Positions 1 to 9,902 of a stretch of 64,000 bases of DNA are shown piece by piece. The stretch comes from Azoarcus sp. GTDB lineage: Bacteria > Pseudomonadota > Gammaproteobacteria > Burkholderiales > Rhodocyclaceae. The DNA is taken from positions 18,849 through 82,848 of the forward strand of contig JAIRXQ010000012.1 in NCBI GenBank assembly GCA_031268195.1. Direction: 5' to 3'. Numbering within the stretch: the stretch's first letter is position 1; each line of letters opens with the position of its first letter. The position numbers and the translations under genes were made by a program. A model generated the notes under the pieces. That model was given only the letters and a program-made list of their open reading frames with translations, was not told the DNA's origin and did no database searches.

Positions 1-2149
1 TGATTTTCATGCCGGGTGCCGCACCGGAATCGGGTGTGAGCAGATGGATGCCGGGCGTCGTGCCTTCGGGGTCGGAGGCGGCGAGCACCATGCCTTCGGA
101 GAGCCCGAACTTCATCTTGCGCGGCGCCAGGTTCGCCACCATCACCGTCAGCCGCCCGATGAGCGCTTCCGGCGCATAGGCGGATTTGATGCCCGCGAAC
201 ACCTGACGCGGTTTGTCTTCGCCGATGTCGAGCGACAGACGTAGCAACTTGTCCGCGCCGTCGACGAAATCGGCTGCGACGATCTTGGCGACGCGTAGAT
301 CGACTTTGGCGAAATCTTCAATGGAAAGGGTGGGCATGGCCTGCCCCCCGGGCTTGTTCCGTAAGCCGTCCTCTCCGGAGGCGGCGGCGCGCGAGGCGTG
401 GCGGAGCGCCTCTTTCGAGGGGGTCGCCAGCGGCGGCGGCGCCTGCAACGTCTCCCGGTTTGCCTCGATCAGCGCCTCGGTCTGCGCCGGCTCGATCCGC
501 GTCGCCAGATGCTTGTATGGCGCGATGCAATGTCCGGCGGGCAACGGCTGCCAGTCGCCCTGCCAGTCGAGCGGCGCGATGGCGAGGAAGGTTTCGATCT
601 TCGCCACCATCGCCGGGAGCACCGGCTTCAGGTAGCGCGCGAGGTCGCGGAACAGGGTGATCGCGGTGCTGCACGCGACGTGCAGTTCAGCCTCTTTGCC
701 GTCCTGCCGGGCTAGTTCCCACGGCCTGCGCGTGGCGATGTATTCGTTGGCGACATCGGCCAGACGCATGATTTCGCGCAAGGCCCGCGCATCGTCGCGC
801 GCCTCGAACGCGGCGGCGATCTCGCCTGTCGTCCAGGCTTGTGCGAAAGGCCGCGCCGCATCAGCGTCGATGTCGCCCAGCTTGCCCGCGAAGCGTTTGG
901 TGACGAACCCGGCGCAGCGGCTGGCGATGTTGACGAACTTGCCGACGAGATCGGCATTCACCTTGGCGATCATGTCATTGAGATTCAAATCGAGGTCTTC
1001 CACCGTGCCGTTGGATTTGCTGGCGAAGTAGTAGCGCAGCGCCTCCGGGTCGAGCGTGCCGTCGAGCCAGGAGCGCGCGGTGATGAAGGTGCCGCGGCTC
1101 TTGCTCATCTTCGCGCCATCTACGGTGAGGTAGCCGTTGACGCACAACTGGCTCGGCGTGCGATAACGGGCGAACTTCAGCATCGCGGGCCAGAACAGGG
1201 CGTGGAAATAGAGGATGTCCTTGCCGATGAAGTGCGCCATCTCGGTGCCGACGGCGTGGGCGCGGGCCTCGTCGGTGTAATCTTCCAGGGCGATGTCCTT
1301 GCCTTGCGCGTAATGCTTGAAGCTCGCCAGATAGCCGATGGGGGCATCGAGCCAGACGTAGAAATATTTGCCCGGCGCGCCGGGAATCTCGAAGCCGAAA
1401 TAGGGCGCATCGCGCGAGATGTCCCAGTCGGAGAGCTTGTTTTCGCCCTCCGCGCCGAGCCATTCCTGCATCTTGTTGGCCGCCTCCGGCGGCAGGTGGC
1501 GCACACTCACCCCGTCGCGCGTCTCCGTGCCGCGCGTCCATTCGCGCAGGAAAGCGACGGCGCGCTTGTCCGACAGGCGGAAAAAATAATGTTCGGAAGC
1601 GCGCAGCACCGGCGTTGCGCCGGAGACGGCGGAGCGCGGGTTCTTCAGCTCGGCGGGGGCGTAGGCAGCGCCGCACGCCTCGCAGTTGTCGCCGTATTGA
1701 TCCGCCGCGCCGCAACGCGGGCAGTCGCCCTTGATGAAGCGGTCGGGCAGGAATATCTCTTTGACCGGATCGTAGAACTGTTCGATGGCGCGGGTTTCGA
1801 TCATCCCCGCCGCTTGGAGGCGGGCGTAGAAATCCTCGCAGTAAGCGCGTGTCTCCGGGCTGTGCGTGGAGTAGTAGTTGTCGAAGGCGATGCCGAAAGC
1901 GGTGAAGTCGCGCAAATGCTCGTCATGGACGCGGGCGATCAACGCCTCGGGGCTGACGCCTTCCTTCTCGGCGCGGAGCATCACCGGCGTGCCGTGCGTG
2001 TCGTCGGCGCACACGTAATGCACGATGTTGCCCCGCATGCGCTGGAAGCGTACCCAGATGTCGGCCTGAATGTAGCCCACCAGATGGCCGAGATGGATAT
2101 CGCCGTTGGCGTACGGCAGGGCGCTGGTGACGAGAATCTTGCGGGGCAT
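1..2149 (-). CDS. metG: Methionyl-tRNA synthetase MetG, 3' end at window edge
   Basis: Charges tRNA(Met) with methionine in the cytoplasm. Translating back from the ATG at 2149 gives one uninterrupted frame of about 716 codons to the left edge. It starts [16 protein letters not shown], with the class I signature HLGH at residues 19-22, four zinc-knuckle cysteines at 143, 146, 156 and 159 (CPRC and CEAC), and KMSKS at 347-351. The last ~110 residues, beginning near [15 protein letters not shown], form the Trbp111-like tRNA-binding domain of long, dimeric MetG. The final visible residues (PGMKI) match the usual C-terminus of this domain, so only a few residues should lie outside the window. It is divergent from the MBL-fold gene. 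Identity is very secure. Confidence 0.97.
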   Translation of the reverse strand, partial: MPRKILVTSALPYANGDIHLGHLVGYIQADIWVRFQRMRGNIVHYVCADDTHGTPVMLRAEKEGVSPEALIARVHDEHLRDFTAFGIAFDNYYSTHSPETRAYCEDFYARLQAAGMIETRAIEQFYDPVKEIFLPDRFIKGDCPRCGAADQYGDNCEACGAAYAPAELKNPRSAVSGATPVLRASEHYFFRLSDKRAVAFLREWTRGTETRDGVSVRHLPPEAANKMQEWLGAEGENKLSDWDISRDAPYFGFEIPGAPGKYFYVWLDAPIGYLASFKHYAQGKDIALEDYTDEARAHAVGTEMAHFIGKDILYFHALFWPAMLKFARYRTPSQLCVNGYLTVDGAKMSKSRGTFITARSWLDGTLDPEALRYYFASKSNGTVEDLDLNLNDMIAKVNADLVGKFVNIASRCAGFVTKRFAGKLGDIDADAARPFAQAWTTGEIAAAFEARDDARALREIMRLADVANEYIATRRPWELARQDGKEAELHVACSTAITLFRDLARYLKPVLPAMVAKIETFLAIAPLDWQGDWQPLPAGHCIAPYKHLATRIEPAQTEALIEANRETLQAPPPLATPSKEALRHASRAAASGEDGLRNKPGGQAMPTLSIEDFAKVDLRVAKIVAADFVDGADKLLRLSLDIGEDKPRQVFAGIKSAYAPEALIGRLTVMVANLAPRKMKFGLSEGMVLAASDPEGTTPGIHLLTPDSGAAPGMKI

Positions 2150-2283
2150 GGCGAAAAGTTTCGTTCTGGAGGGCGAAGTGCGGAGGGCGAAATGCGAATT
2201 CTAGCAAACTCGCCGCATGCGCCTGTGAGAAGTGGGAGTATCGTTGCTGGTTTCCAAAAACCGGGCCTCCGCTCGCAACGCTC

Positions 2284-3231
2284 ATGCTTGCCGAACTGAT
2301 CCGCTACCCCGACGCCGTCTATGCATTCGACGCCCGATACATGCGGCCGGGGCTGGCGGCGGTGCATCTGATCGTCGAGCACGGTCGCGTCGCCGTGGTC
2401 GATACCGCCCATAACGCCTCGTTGCCGCACTTTCTCGGCGCGCTGGACTCTCTGGGTCTGGGGCTGGAAGCGGTCGATTATGTTTTTCTCACCCACGTCC
2501 ATCTCGATCACGCGGGCGGCGCAGGCGCGTACATGGAAAAACTGCCGCATGCGAAACTCGTCGTCCATCCACGCGGCGCGCGCCACATGATCGACCCGAC
2601 GCAGCTGTTCGCCGGCGCGAGCGCCGTCTATGGCGCGGAGAACACCCGCCAGATCTACGGCGCGCCGGTGCCGGTGCCCGCCGCACGGGTCATCGAAGCG
2701 GCGGACGGACAAATCTTTACACTCGCGGGCCGCCCCCTGCACTGTCTGCACACGCCTGGCCATGCCAGGCATCACCAGTGCATCTGGGACGAACGCGCCC
2801 GCGTCTGCTTCACCGGCGATGCTTTCGGCGCGGCCTACCGTGAGATGACCATCGACGGGCAGCCCTTCCTCTTTCCGGCCACGACCCCGATCCAGTTCGA
2901 CCCGGAGGCGATGAAAACCTCGGTGCGGCTGCTGCTCGCGCTGCGGCCGCAGGCGATGTACCTCACCCATTTCAGCCGCATCGACGACATCGACCGGCAA
3001 GGCGCGCTCCTCCTGCGGCGCATCGACGATTTCGTTGCATTGGCCGAAGCCGCGCCGGGCGAAGGCGTGGCGCGCAAACAGGCGATACAGGCCGCTTTGC
3101 AGAATTACTTCATGGCCGAATCTCCGGCGGCGGAAAAAGTCGACGCGGCCTGGCTCGGGCCAGTGCTGGAGGTCGATCTCGACCTGAACGCGCAGGGTCT
3201 GGCGTGGTGGCTGGCGCATCGGGAGGCATAG
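2284..3231 (+). CDS. MBL-fold metallo-hydrolase
   Basis: A 315-residue metallo-beta-lactamase-fold protein with no signal peptide. The metal-binding signature THVHLDHAGG is near residues 70-79. Further metal ligands are the His of HTPGHARHH, the Asp of FTGDAFG, and a late His (YLTHFS). This pattern is typical of binuclear zinc or iron hydrolases of the glyoxalase II/RNase Z/flavodiiron superfamily, but the substrate cannot be read from sequence. The C-terminal ~80 residues are helical and outside the core fold. The gene is transcribed away from metG across a 134-bp gap; no strong ribosome binding site is seen. Fold call is secure, function open. Confidence 0.85.
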   Translation: MLAELIRYPDAVYAFDARYMRPGLAAVHLIVEHGRVAVVDTAHNASLPHFLGALDSLGLGLEAVDYVFLTHVHLDHAGGAGAYMEKLPHAKLVVHPRGARHMIDPTQLFAGASAVYGAENTRQIYGAPVPVPAARVIEAADGQIFTLAGRPLHCLHTPGHARHHQCIWDERARVCFTGDAFGAAYREMTIDGQPFLFPATTPIQFDPEAMKTSVRLLLALRPQAMYLTHFSRIDDIDRQGALLLRRIDDFVALAEAAPGEGVARKQAIQAALQNYFMAESPAAEKVDAAWLGPVLEVDLDLNAQGLAWWLAHREA

Positions 3232-3279
3232 CTCCCCTCCCAGCGGAAGGCATCGCGCGCGCCCACCGCGGCGGCGGCC

Positions 3280-3894
3280 TCACGACTTCAGAAAAATCTC
3301 CACCCGCTGATTGCGGGCGCGGCCGTCCGGCTTGGTGTTATCGGCGATGGGTTCGTTCTCGCCCTTGCCGTCGGCGACCATGCGGCCGAGATCGACGCCT
3401 TGTGTGCGCAGGTAATCGACCACGGCTTCGGCGCGTTCGATGGACAGGCGCAGATTGTTCATCTCGCTGCCGACGCCATCGGTGTGGCCGATCACCTGAA
3501 TGCTCGCGCCCGGATAACGTTGCAGCACCGGCGCGACGCGGGTGAGCAGCGTCGCCAGCGGCGCGCGCACATCGACCCGTCCCGGCGCGAATCCATCGCA
3601 GGCGGGCAGAGAGACGCGCAAGCCCGCGGGCAGGTGGGCGATGTGATTGTCGGGCACATCGAGCAGGGCGGTTTTCAATTCCTTTTGCAAAACCGGCCAA
3701 TCCACCGCAGCAGACGGCGGATGTTGCATCGTGGCCGCAACCGTGGGCGCGGCGGATTCCTCTACCGCCACCGGGGTCGTTTGCGCGCATGCGGTGAGCA
3801 TCAGCACGGCGGCGAGCGGCGCGAGCGCGCGGAGCGGGTGGCATTGGGCGTTGGGGGAGATCGTCATGGTTTTGTCTGTCACTGCGGGATTCAT
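3280..3894 (-). CDS. OmpA-family lipoprotein (peptidoglycan-binding)
   Basis: About 204 residues. The N-terminus carries a lipoprotein signal ending in the lipobox LTAC, so it should be lipidated and probably anchored in the outer membrane. The C-terminal half is an OmpA/MotB peptidoglycan-binding domain with IQVIGHTDGVGSEMNN, LSIERAEAVVDYL and a closing GRARNQRVEIFL. The middle is Pro/Ala-rich linker. Starts at 3897 (GTG), 3894 (ATG) or 3867 (ATG) all keep the signal peptide; I chose the ATG at 3894. It is a second OmpA-like lipoprotein besides Pal in this window and likely tethers envelope to cell wall. It converges on the MBL-fold gene with about 50 bp between stops. Confidence 0.85.
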   Translation of the reverse strand: MNPAVTDKTMTISPNAQCHPLRALAPLAAVLMLTACAQTTPVAVEESAAPTVAATMQHPPSAAVDWPVLQKELKTALLDVPDNHIAHLPAGLRVSLPACDGFAPGRVDVRAPLATLLTRVAPVLQRYPGASIQVIGHTDGVGSEMNNLRLSIERAEAVVDYLRTQGVDLGRMVADGKGENEPIADNTKPDGRARNQRVEIFLKS

Positions 3895-4263
3895 CACGGG
3901 TGAGCATGTTAACGATCATTTTGAACAAGGCAATAGGTAAAGCTGCCGCGCCATCGTACTTTTGTCACAGTCCGGCATATAGTTGCGGCATGTCCGGTAT
4001 GATTTCTGCCTCCGTCCGGGCCCGCCAGAACGAACGAAAAACGAACGTCTCCCTTGCACTCGATAATCGCGCGAGTGTCCATATAGCGAGTGTCCATGTA
4101 AACGGCAGGCGCATCGCGCGTACTGGCGGCAAGATGTGGATGCATCTGAAACAGCCATGAGTGAAGGCAGACCCGTCGTCATCAACTTTTACTGAAAGGG
4201 TGATCGCTGAAAGGTTGCGCAGGCAAAAGCCTGCCCAAACGGGAGGCGTTCATATCAACCGCC
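3895..4263. other. Intergenic region between OmpA-like gene and apbC
   Basis: About 370 bp with no convincing gene; it must hold divergent promoters. It contains a direct repeat of GCGAGTGTCCAT near 4072 and 4087, a short repeat of CTGAAAGG near 4192 and 4208, and a hairpin GCAGGC-AAAA-GCCTGC at 4219-4234 just before the apbC ribosome binding site (GGGAGG, about 4241). The hairpin lies in the probable 5' leader and lacks a T-run, so it may influence apbC expression; that is inference. Confidence 0.5.
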
Positions 4264-5358
4264 ATGAGCACCCTGACCGAGCGCGCTGTGACCGAGGCGC
4301 TGCAAGCTGTGCCCGACCCCGACACCGGTAAGGATTTCGTCACCACCCGTTGCCTGCGCAATCTGACGGTCGACGGCGGCGCGGTGCGCTTCAAGGTTGA
4401 ACCCGGCTACCCGGTGGCGAGTCGCGGTGAGGCCATCCGCGATCTGCTCGCCCGCGCCGTTTGTGCGCTGCCGGGCGTCGAGCATGTGGAAATCGACGTC
4501 GGTGCGAAAATCGTCGCGCATGCGGTCAAAAACGGCGTCAAGCTCCTGCCGGGCATCAAGAACATCATTGCCGTGGCCTCCGGCAAAGGCGGTGTCGGCA
4601 AAAGCACCACGGCGGCCAATCTCGCTCTGGCGCTCGTGGCAGAAGGCGCGCGCGTCGGCGTGCTGGACGCCGACATCTATGGCCCCTCGCAACCGCAAAT
4701 GCTCGGCATCGCCGCGCAACACCCGAGTTCGCTCGACGGCAAGACGATGGAGCCCATCGAAGCGCATGGCTTGCAGGTGATGTCCATTGGGCTGCTCATC
4801 GACGAGGACACTCCGATGGTTTGGCGTGGCCCGCTCGCCACGCGCGCGCTCACCCAATTGGTGACGGAAACGCACTGGGACGGGCTCGATTACCTCGTCA
4901 TCGACCTGCCGCCCGGCACCGGCGACATTCAGCTCACCCTGGCGCAAAGTGTCCCGGTCACCGGCGCGATCATCGTGACCACGCCGCAGGACATCGCGCT
5001 CATCGACGCCAGAAAGGGCTTGAAGATGTTCGAGAAGGTAAACGTTCCCATCCTCGGCGTGGTCGAAAACATGAGCATCCACATCTGCTCGAACTGCGGC
5101 CATGAAGAACACATCTTCGGCGCGGACGGCGGCCAAAAAATCTGCGCCGACTACGACGTTCCCTTCCTCGGTGCGCTGCCCCTCGATCTCAAAATCCGCG
5201 AAGAAGCCGACGCCGGCGCCCCCACGGTCGTCGCCGACCCATCGAGCCGCATCGCCGGCATCTACCTTGAGATTGCCCGTAAAGTCGCCATCGCCATTGC
5301 CGGCACACCACGGGACATGAGCCACAAGTTCCCGAATATCGTGGTGAGGAATGGGTAA
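4264..5358 (+). CDS. apbC: Iron-sulfur cluster carrier protein ApbC/Mrp
   Basis: A P-loop ATPase that carries and transfers [4Fe-4S] clusters to apoproteins in the cytoplasm. The first ~95 residues are the MIP18/DUF59-like domain. The deviant Walker A SGKGGVGKST is at 106-115, followed by VLDADIYGPSQP and the Walker B-like IDLPPGTGD. The cluster-binding CxxC is present as C275 and C278 (CSNC). At 364 residues it is full length. An SD-like GGGAGG precedes the ATG. In many proteobacteria this gene sits next to metG, and here it is separated by only two genes. Identity is very secure. Confidence 0.96.
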   Translation: MSTLTERAVTEALQAVPDPDTGKDFVTTRCLRNLTVDGGAVRFKVEPGYPVASRGEAIRDLLARAVCALPGVEHVEIDVGAKIVAHAVKNGVKLLPGIKNIIAVASGKGGVGKSTTAANLALALVAEGARVGVLDADIYGPSQPQMLGIAAQHPSSLDGKTMEPIEAHGLQVMSIGLLIDEDTPMVWRGPLATRALTQLVTETHWDGLDYLVIDLPPGTGDIQLTLAQSVPVTGAIIVTTPQDIALIDARKGLKMFEKVNVPILGVVENMSIHICSNCGHEEHIFGADGGQKICADYDVPFLGALPLDLKIREEADAGAPTVVADPSSRIAGIYLEIARKVAIAIAGTPRDMSHKFPNIVVRNG

Positions 5359-5399
5359 GGGGGGCACCCATCAAACGTATCGTGGCACGCGCGTGGAAA

Positions 5400-7577
5400 T
5401 CATTCCCATTGCGTAAAAGACAGGTTTTCGTCAAGCCAGCGCTCCAGCGCCGTGGGGGGCAGCGGCGGGGAGAACAGGAAGCCCTGGATGATCTGGTAGC
5501 CCTGCGCTTTGAGCAGATTGCGCTGCATGGGGTGTTCGACGCCTTCGGCCACGACGGTGAGCTCCATGCTGTCACCGATGTGCATCACGGCATTGGTGAG
5601 GGCGCGGGTGGAGCGGTCGCATTCGAGGTCGCGCACGAAAGATTGATCGAGCTTCAGTTCATTCACGGGCATTTGACGCAGATAGCCGAGGCTGGAATAG
5701 CCGGTGCCGAAATCATCGATCGACAGGCGTACGCCGAGGGCGTGGATGTCTTGCAGGGTGCGCATCGTACTGGGGTTGGAATCCATCAGCACGCCTTCGG
5801 TGATCTCCACCAGCAGGTCGCTGGGGCGCAGGCCGTGCGAGCTCAGGACGGTTTCGAGGTATTGCGGCAGTTTCAGGTTATGGAAATCGGTGGGGGAGAG
5901 GTTGACCGAGATCGAGGGGATTTGCAGACCGCGCCGCCGCCACTCCGAGAGTTGGCGACAGGCTTCGTTCAGCACCCATTGGCTGAGCAAACTGATGAGG
6001 CCGCTTTCTTCGGCCAACGGAATGAAACGGGAGGGCGGCATCTTGCCGAAATCGGCGTCCGTCCATCTGACGAGCGCCTCGACGCCGTGTAGCTGGTGGG
6101 TTTCGATGTTGACCTGCGGCTGGTAATGGATTTTGAGCTTGTTGCTGATCAACGCATCGCGCAACGCGGTTTCGATGGTGAGGCGCTCCTTGGCCTGCTG
6201 GTTCAACTGGCCGCTGAAGAAGCCGAAACGGCCGCGCCCTTTTTGCTTGGCCTGATACATCGCCATGTCGGCTTGATGGATCAGGGTTTCCATATCGCAC
6301 CCATTGTCCGGGAAAAGGCTAATGCCGATGCTGGCTGCCGGGGAGAGCGTGACCTCACCGACGCGGCACGGGCTTGAGAGCTTCGACAGAATCCGCCCCG
6401 CGAGATCGGTGGCGCGCACGGCGTCACACTGCGTCAGCACAATGACGAACTCGTCGCCCGAATAGCGCCCGAGGATGTCGATCTCGCGGATCGCCTCGCG
6501 CAGCCGGGTGGCGACGATGCGCAATAAGGCATCGCCGGCGGGATGGCCGAGGGAGTCGTTGACCTGCTTGAAGCGGTCGACGTCGACGAACAGCACCGCG
6601 AGTTGTTGATTGTCGCGGGTCGCCAGCGCAATCGCTTGATTGGCTTGAACGTGCAACAGGCTGCGGTTGGGCAGGTCGGTGAGTTCATCGAAGAAGGCCA
6701 GGTGATGAATGCGCGCACGCGATTCCGCCCGCTCCATCGCCAGCGTACACAGCGGGACGGCGATTTCGGCAAGCTGCGCGTGCAGTCTGTTGGGGAGGCG
6801 ACAGGTGCGGTAATAGAACGCGAGCACGCCGATGGTGCGAACGTCGCGTGCTTTCACCGGCACCGTCCAGCAGGACTTGTAGCCGAGCGCCAGCGTCTCG
6901 CGCTGCCCGAGCGTCCAGCCGGTTTCATGTTCGATGTCGCGGATGAGAACAGGCTCGCCGCGAAAAGCGGCGATGGCTTGTACCGTGGTCTTGGGGCCGA
7001 CGCCGGTGCCATCGATCAGGCGCGGGAATTCGGGCGGGAAATCGGGCGCGGACAGGGTGTGCAGACAGTCTTCCTTGTCGATGCGTACGATGGTGGCGGA
7101 AATTTCGGGGGCGATGCGCTGGATTTCGCGGCACAGCAGGTCCAGCACCCCGGTGAGCGATTCGGTTTCCGCCATCGCCTTGAGCACTTGATAGCGCAGG
7201 GATTTGTGCATCTTGGTGAGGGTGATGTTGCGCGCGGTCACCAGGCGCATGAGCTGGCCGGAAAGCTCGATGCGCGACACGGAAATTTCCGCCCACACCC
7301 GCGTTTTGTTGGGGCGCTCGATCGGCAACTCGACGTTGTGGCCCACCAACAGGTCGATTTCGGATTGTCCGGGCGCACGGGGATGTTGGCCGCCGCGCAG
7401 CGGCGGCAGCAGGCGAGAGATGCCGCCGCCGATCACCGCGTCGCGGCTGCGCCCCCACAATTGTTCGGCGGCCGTGTTGAACAGAGCGACATTATCGTCA
7501 CCATCGACCACTACGATGGCATGGGTCGCCTGTTCGAGGATTTGAGCCGAGGGGTCCGCTGCTGCCTTGCTTTCCAT
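5400..7577 (-). CDS. DosP-like PAS-GAF-GGDEF-EAL cyclic-di-GMP protein
   Basis: A 725-residue c-di-GMP turnover protein without membrane segments. Order: PAS (about 10-120), GAF-like (145-285), GGDEF (290-455), EAL (465-720). The GGDEF signature is SGDEF (373-377), with an RxxD inhibitory site (REID, 364-367) exactly five residues upstream. The EAL domain keeps EALVRW (500-505), NLSPTDF, EITEG, DDFGTGYSSL and EGVE, so phosphodiesterase activity is expected; cyclase activity with Ser in the first position is possible. By recollection the PAS resembles E. coli DosP: the proximal heme His aligns with His65 (QHP), while the distal Met position aligns with His80. The gene is monocistronic and converges on apbC. 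Domain call secure; heme binding is inference. Confidence 0.9.
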   Translation of the reverse strand: MESKAAADPSAQILEQATHAIVVVDGDDNVALFNTAAEQLWGRSRDAVIGGGISRLLPPLRGGQHPRAPGQSEIDLLVGHNVELPIERPNKTRVWAEISVSRIELSGQLMRLVTARNITLTKMHKSLRYQVLKAMAETESLTGVLDLLCREIQRIAPEISATIVRIDKEDCLHTLSAPDFPPEFPRLIDGTGVGPKTTVQAIAAFRGEPVLIRDIEHETGWTLGQRETLALGYKSCWTVPVKARDVRTIGVLAFYYRTCRLPNRLHAQLAEIAVPLCTLAMERAESRARIHHLAFFDELTDLPNRSLLHVQANQAIALATRDNQQLAVLFVDVDRFKQVNDSLGHPAGDALLRIVATRLREAIREIDILGRYSGDEFVIVLTQCDAVRATDLAGRILSKLSSPCRVGEVTLSPAASIGISLFPDNGCDMETLIHQADMAMYQAKQKGRGRFGFFSGQLNQQAKERLTIETALRDALISNKLKIHYQPQVNIETHQLHGVEALVRWTDADFGKMPPSRFIPLAEESGLISLLSQWVLNEACRQLSEWRRRGLQIPSISVNLSPTDFHNLKLPQYLETVLSSHGLRPSDLLVEITEGVLMDSNPSTMRTLQDIHALGVRLSIDDFGTGYSSLGYLRQMPVNELKLDQSFVRDLECDRSTRALTNAVMHIGDSMELTVVAEGVEHPMQRNLLKAQGYQIIQGFLFSPPLPPTALERWLDENLSFTQWE

Positions 7578-7794
7578 ACTGGGGCCCGGCGTCTGGAGGC
7601 AACGTCAGGTTCGAATGGTTTTCGTCATAAAAGTGCTTGTGACGCGTTGCAGCCAGTCTCCCCTTTCCCGCCCTGTCTTGTTGTGGCGAGGTGCTCGCTG
7701 GAGGCACATTTGTTCGTATGCGCCCCACGCTTACAGCGTGAGATGTGACAAGCTGCCGGAAGGATTTCGCGCAGATGCGCGCGTCGGCGGGGAA

Positions 7795-8475
7795 TCAGCG
7801 ATAGGGCGTCGGATCGGGTACGTTGGCGGCTTCGAACCCGGCGCGGCGCAGGCGGCAGGCGTCGCAGTGACCACAGGCGCGGCCCGTGCCGTCGGCTTGA
7901 TAACACGAGACGGTCAGGCCGTAATCGATGCCAAGGCGCGTGCCGAGGCGGATGATTTCAGCTTTGGAAAGATCGATGAGTGGCGTGTGGATGGCCAGCG
8001 GACGGCCTTCGATGCCCGCTTTGGTGGCGAGGCGCGCCATGGCCTCGAACGCGGCGATGTACGCCGGGCGGCAATCGGGGTAGCCGGAGTAATCGACGGC
8101 GTTGACGCCGATGAAGATGTCGCTCGAACCAAGCACTTCGGCCCACGCCAGCGCCATCGACAGCATCACGGTGTTGCGTGCGGGGACGTAGGTGACGGGG
8201 ATGTCGTCGCCTTCGCGGTCGATGGGCACGGCGATGCCGGGGTCGGTGAGCGCCGAGCCGCCGAATTGCCCAAGCCCGACTTGTGCGATGCGGTACTCAC
8301 GCACCCCCAGTACGGCCGCCACGCGGCGCGCGGCGGCAAGTTCGGCGGCGTGCCGTTGTCCATAGGCGACGGACAGGGCATATGCCTCGAAGCCTTGATC
8401 ACGCGCAATGGCGAGACAGGTGGAAGAATCGAGTCCGCCCGAAAGCAGGACGACAGCGCGCGGTGAGCTTGGCAT
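7795..8475 (-). CDS. queC: 7-cyano-7-deazaguanine synthase QueC
   Basis: Converts 7-carboxy-7-deazaguanine to preQ0 with ATP and ammonia in queuosine synthesis. The PP-loop SGGLDSST is near the N-terminus. The C-terminal zinc site is [18 protein letters not shown], with four cysteines. The start ATG at 8475 gives [14 protein letters not shown] and 226 residues, the family's usual size; upstream in-frame sequence lies inside queE and looks non-coding. It is the last gene of the minus-strand Tol-Pal cluster, 46 bp after queE, and the two are consecutive steps of one pathway. Confidence 0.96.
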   Translation of the reverse strand: MPSSPRAVVLLSGGLDSSTCLAIARDQGFEAYALSVAYGQRHAAELAAARRVAAVLGVREYRIAQVGLGQFGGSALTDPGIAVPIDREGDDIPVTYVPARNTVMLSMALAWAEVLGSSDIFIGVNAVDYSGYPDCRPAYIAAFEAMARLATKAGIEGRPLAIHTPLIDLSKAEIIRLGTRLGIDYGLTVSCYQADGTGRACGHCDACRLRRAGFEAANVPDPTPYR

Positions 8476-8521
8476 GGCAGCGGCAAATGAAAAGGGGGGC
8501 GCACGTTTTGAGCCAAAGCGA

Positions 8522-9178
8522 TCAGCGGCCTCTGGCGCCGTTCCACAGGATTTTGTGTAATTGAAGTTGAAAGCGCACCGGCAGGCGGTCGCGCACGATC
8601 CACGCCGCCAGTTGTGCGGGGTCGAGCAGCCCGGCCGCGGGCGAGAGCAACACCGGGCAGCGTCCAATCAGGTTATGGGCGGCGATCTGCTCTCGTGCCC
8701 ATTGATAATCGGCCTCGTCCGCGAGGACGATCTTCACTTCGTCGTGCGCGGTCAAGAGGGCGGCGTTTTCGTAGCGGTTGCGTGCGGCCTCGCCGGAGGC
8801 GGGCGCTTTCAGGTCGACGACGCGCGAGACTCTGGCATCGACGCCGCTGATGTCGAGCGCGCCGCTGGTTTCCAACGACACCGAGTAACCGGCATCGCAC
8901 AGCGCGGTGAGCAGCGCGAGACAGGCGGGCTGCGCGAGTGGTTCGCCGCCGGTGACGCAGACATCGTGCAGCGCGTGCGCCGCGACGTCGTCGAGCACGG
9001 CGGGCAGATCAAGCGTTTCACCGCCGCGAAACGCATATTGGGTATCGCACCACACGCAACGCAGCGGGCAGCCGGTCAGGCGGATGAAGACGGTGGGCCG
9101 CCCGATTCGTGTCGATTCACCTTGCAGCGAGGCAAAAATCTCGGAGACACGCAGCGTGGGCGTCGGCCCGGAGGACAT
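8522..9178 (-). CDS. queE: 7-carboxy-7-deazaguanine synthase QueE
   Basis: A radical SAM enzyme that contracts the ring of 6-carboxytetrahydropterin to 7-carboxy-7-deazaguanine. In 218 residues it shows [12 protein letters not shown] at the start, then the cluster-binding [15 protein letters not shown], a C-x3-C-x2-C arrangement typical of QueE. TGGEPLAQ (the GGE motif that contacts SAM) and SLETSGALD follow. Its ATG lies 4 bp downstream of the cpoB stop, so it is probably translated from the Tol-Pal mRNA, an association common in proteobacteria. Confidence 0.95.
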   Translation of the reverse strand: MSSGPTPTLRVSEIFASLQGESTRIGRPTVFIRLTGCPLRCVWCDTQYAFRGGETLDLPAVLDDVAAHALHDVCVTGGEPLAQPACLALLTALCDAGYSVSLETSGALDISGVDARVSRVVDLKAPASGEAARNRYENAALLTAHDEVKIVLADEADYQWAREQIAAHNLIGRCPVLLSPAAGLLDPAQLAAWIVRDRLPVRFQLQLHKILWNGARGR

Positions 9179-9182
9179 CGGT

Positions 9183-9902
9183 TTACCGTGCCGAGAGGTG
9201 CTGTTTGGCAGTCTTGGCGGCGGTAGACGAGGGGTAGCGATCGACCAGCGAATTCAGGGTGGCGCGCGCTTTTCTCTGATCGCCGGTGGCGATTTGGCCG
9301 TTGGCAAGTCCAAGCATGGCATCGGGGGCGACGGAACTCTTGGGCCAGCGGGCAAGCACGGTGTTGAAACGCTTGCTCGCGCCCGCGACATCCTTGGTTT
9401 GCAGGGCAGCGGTGCCAGCCCAGAAATAAGCATCAGGCAGATTGGCGCTGTCGGGATTGTTGGCGATGAAGGTGTCGAACTCGCCCAAGGCATTGGCGGC
9501 GTGGCCATCCTTCAGGTAGCTGAGTCCGGTTTCGTAGCTGCCCTTGGGTTCGCTGGCAGTGGGCTGCGCGGCGGACGCCTGAGTTGAGGCGCCCGCTTCG
9601 AATTGGCGCAGCCGGTTGTCGAGATCGACGTAAAAATCGTGCTGCCGTGTTTTGAGCGACTCGACTTCGTTGAGCAACACCTCAAGCTGGCCGCGCAAGC
9701 GGGCGAGCTCGGCACGTAACTGCTCGTTTTGATTGGCCAGTTCGATTTGTCCGTTATTTACGGTTTCGAACCGGCCATTGATCTCCTGCTGCAGATTTTC
9801 GATCTGCTGGCGGGCTTGCGCGTCATCGAACAGGCCCGCCTGCGCGGGCCCGGCCAGAAATAAAGCGGCGCACGCCGCCAAGGGTAGGAAACGTTTCATC
9901 AT
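9183..9902 (-). CDS. cpoB: Cell division coordinator CpoB (YbgF)
   Basis: A periplasmic protein that links peptidoglycan synthesis to Tol-mediated outer membrane constriction. It has a signal peptide (MMKRFLPLAACAALFLAG, cleavage near AQA-G), a coiled coil at about residues 28-105 rich in E/Q/L heptads (the trimerisation region), a Ser/Ala/Thr linker, then tandem tetratricopeptide repeats from about 120 to the end (SYETGLSYLKDGHAANAL, PDAYFWAGTAAL). Its ATG overlaps the pal stop codon (ATGA), indicating translational coupling. Confidence 0.94.
   Translation of the reverse strand: MMKRFLPLAACAALFLAGPAQAGLFDDAQARQQIENLQQEINGRFETVNNGQIELANQNEQLRAELARLRGQLEVLLNEVESLKTRQHDFYVDLDNRLRQFEAGASTQASAAQPTASEPKGSYETGLSYLKDGHAANALGEFDTFIANNPDSANLPDAYFWAGTAALQTKDVAGASKRFNTVLARWPKSSVAPDAMLGLANGQIATGDQRKARATLNSLVDRYPSSTAAKTAKQHLSAR

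Noticed and set aside
1..2149. Possible frameshift in metG, because several shorter frames appear to break it up
   Set aside because: Direct translation from 2149 gives one uninterrupted frame with all MetG motifs to the window edge.
839..2299. 486-codon plus-strand open frame opposite metG
   Set aside because: It is the antisense of a conserved, intact metG frame; GC-rich codon structure keeps the opposite frame open. No family resemblance.
4255..5367. 370-codon minus-strand frame opposite apbC
   Set aside because: Antisense shadow of apbC; composition follows the reverse complement of conserved codons.
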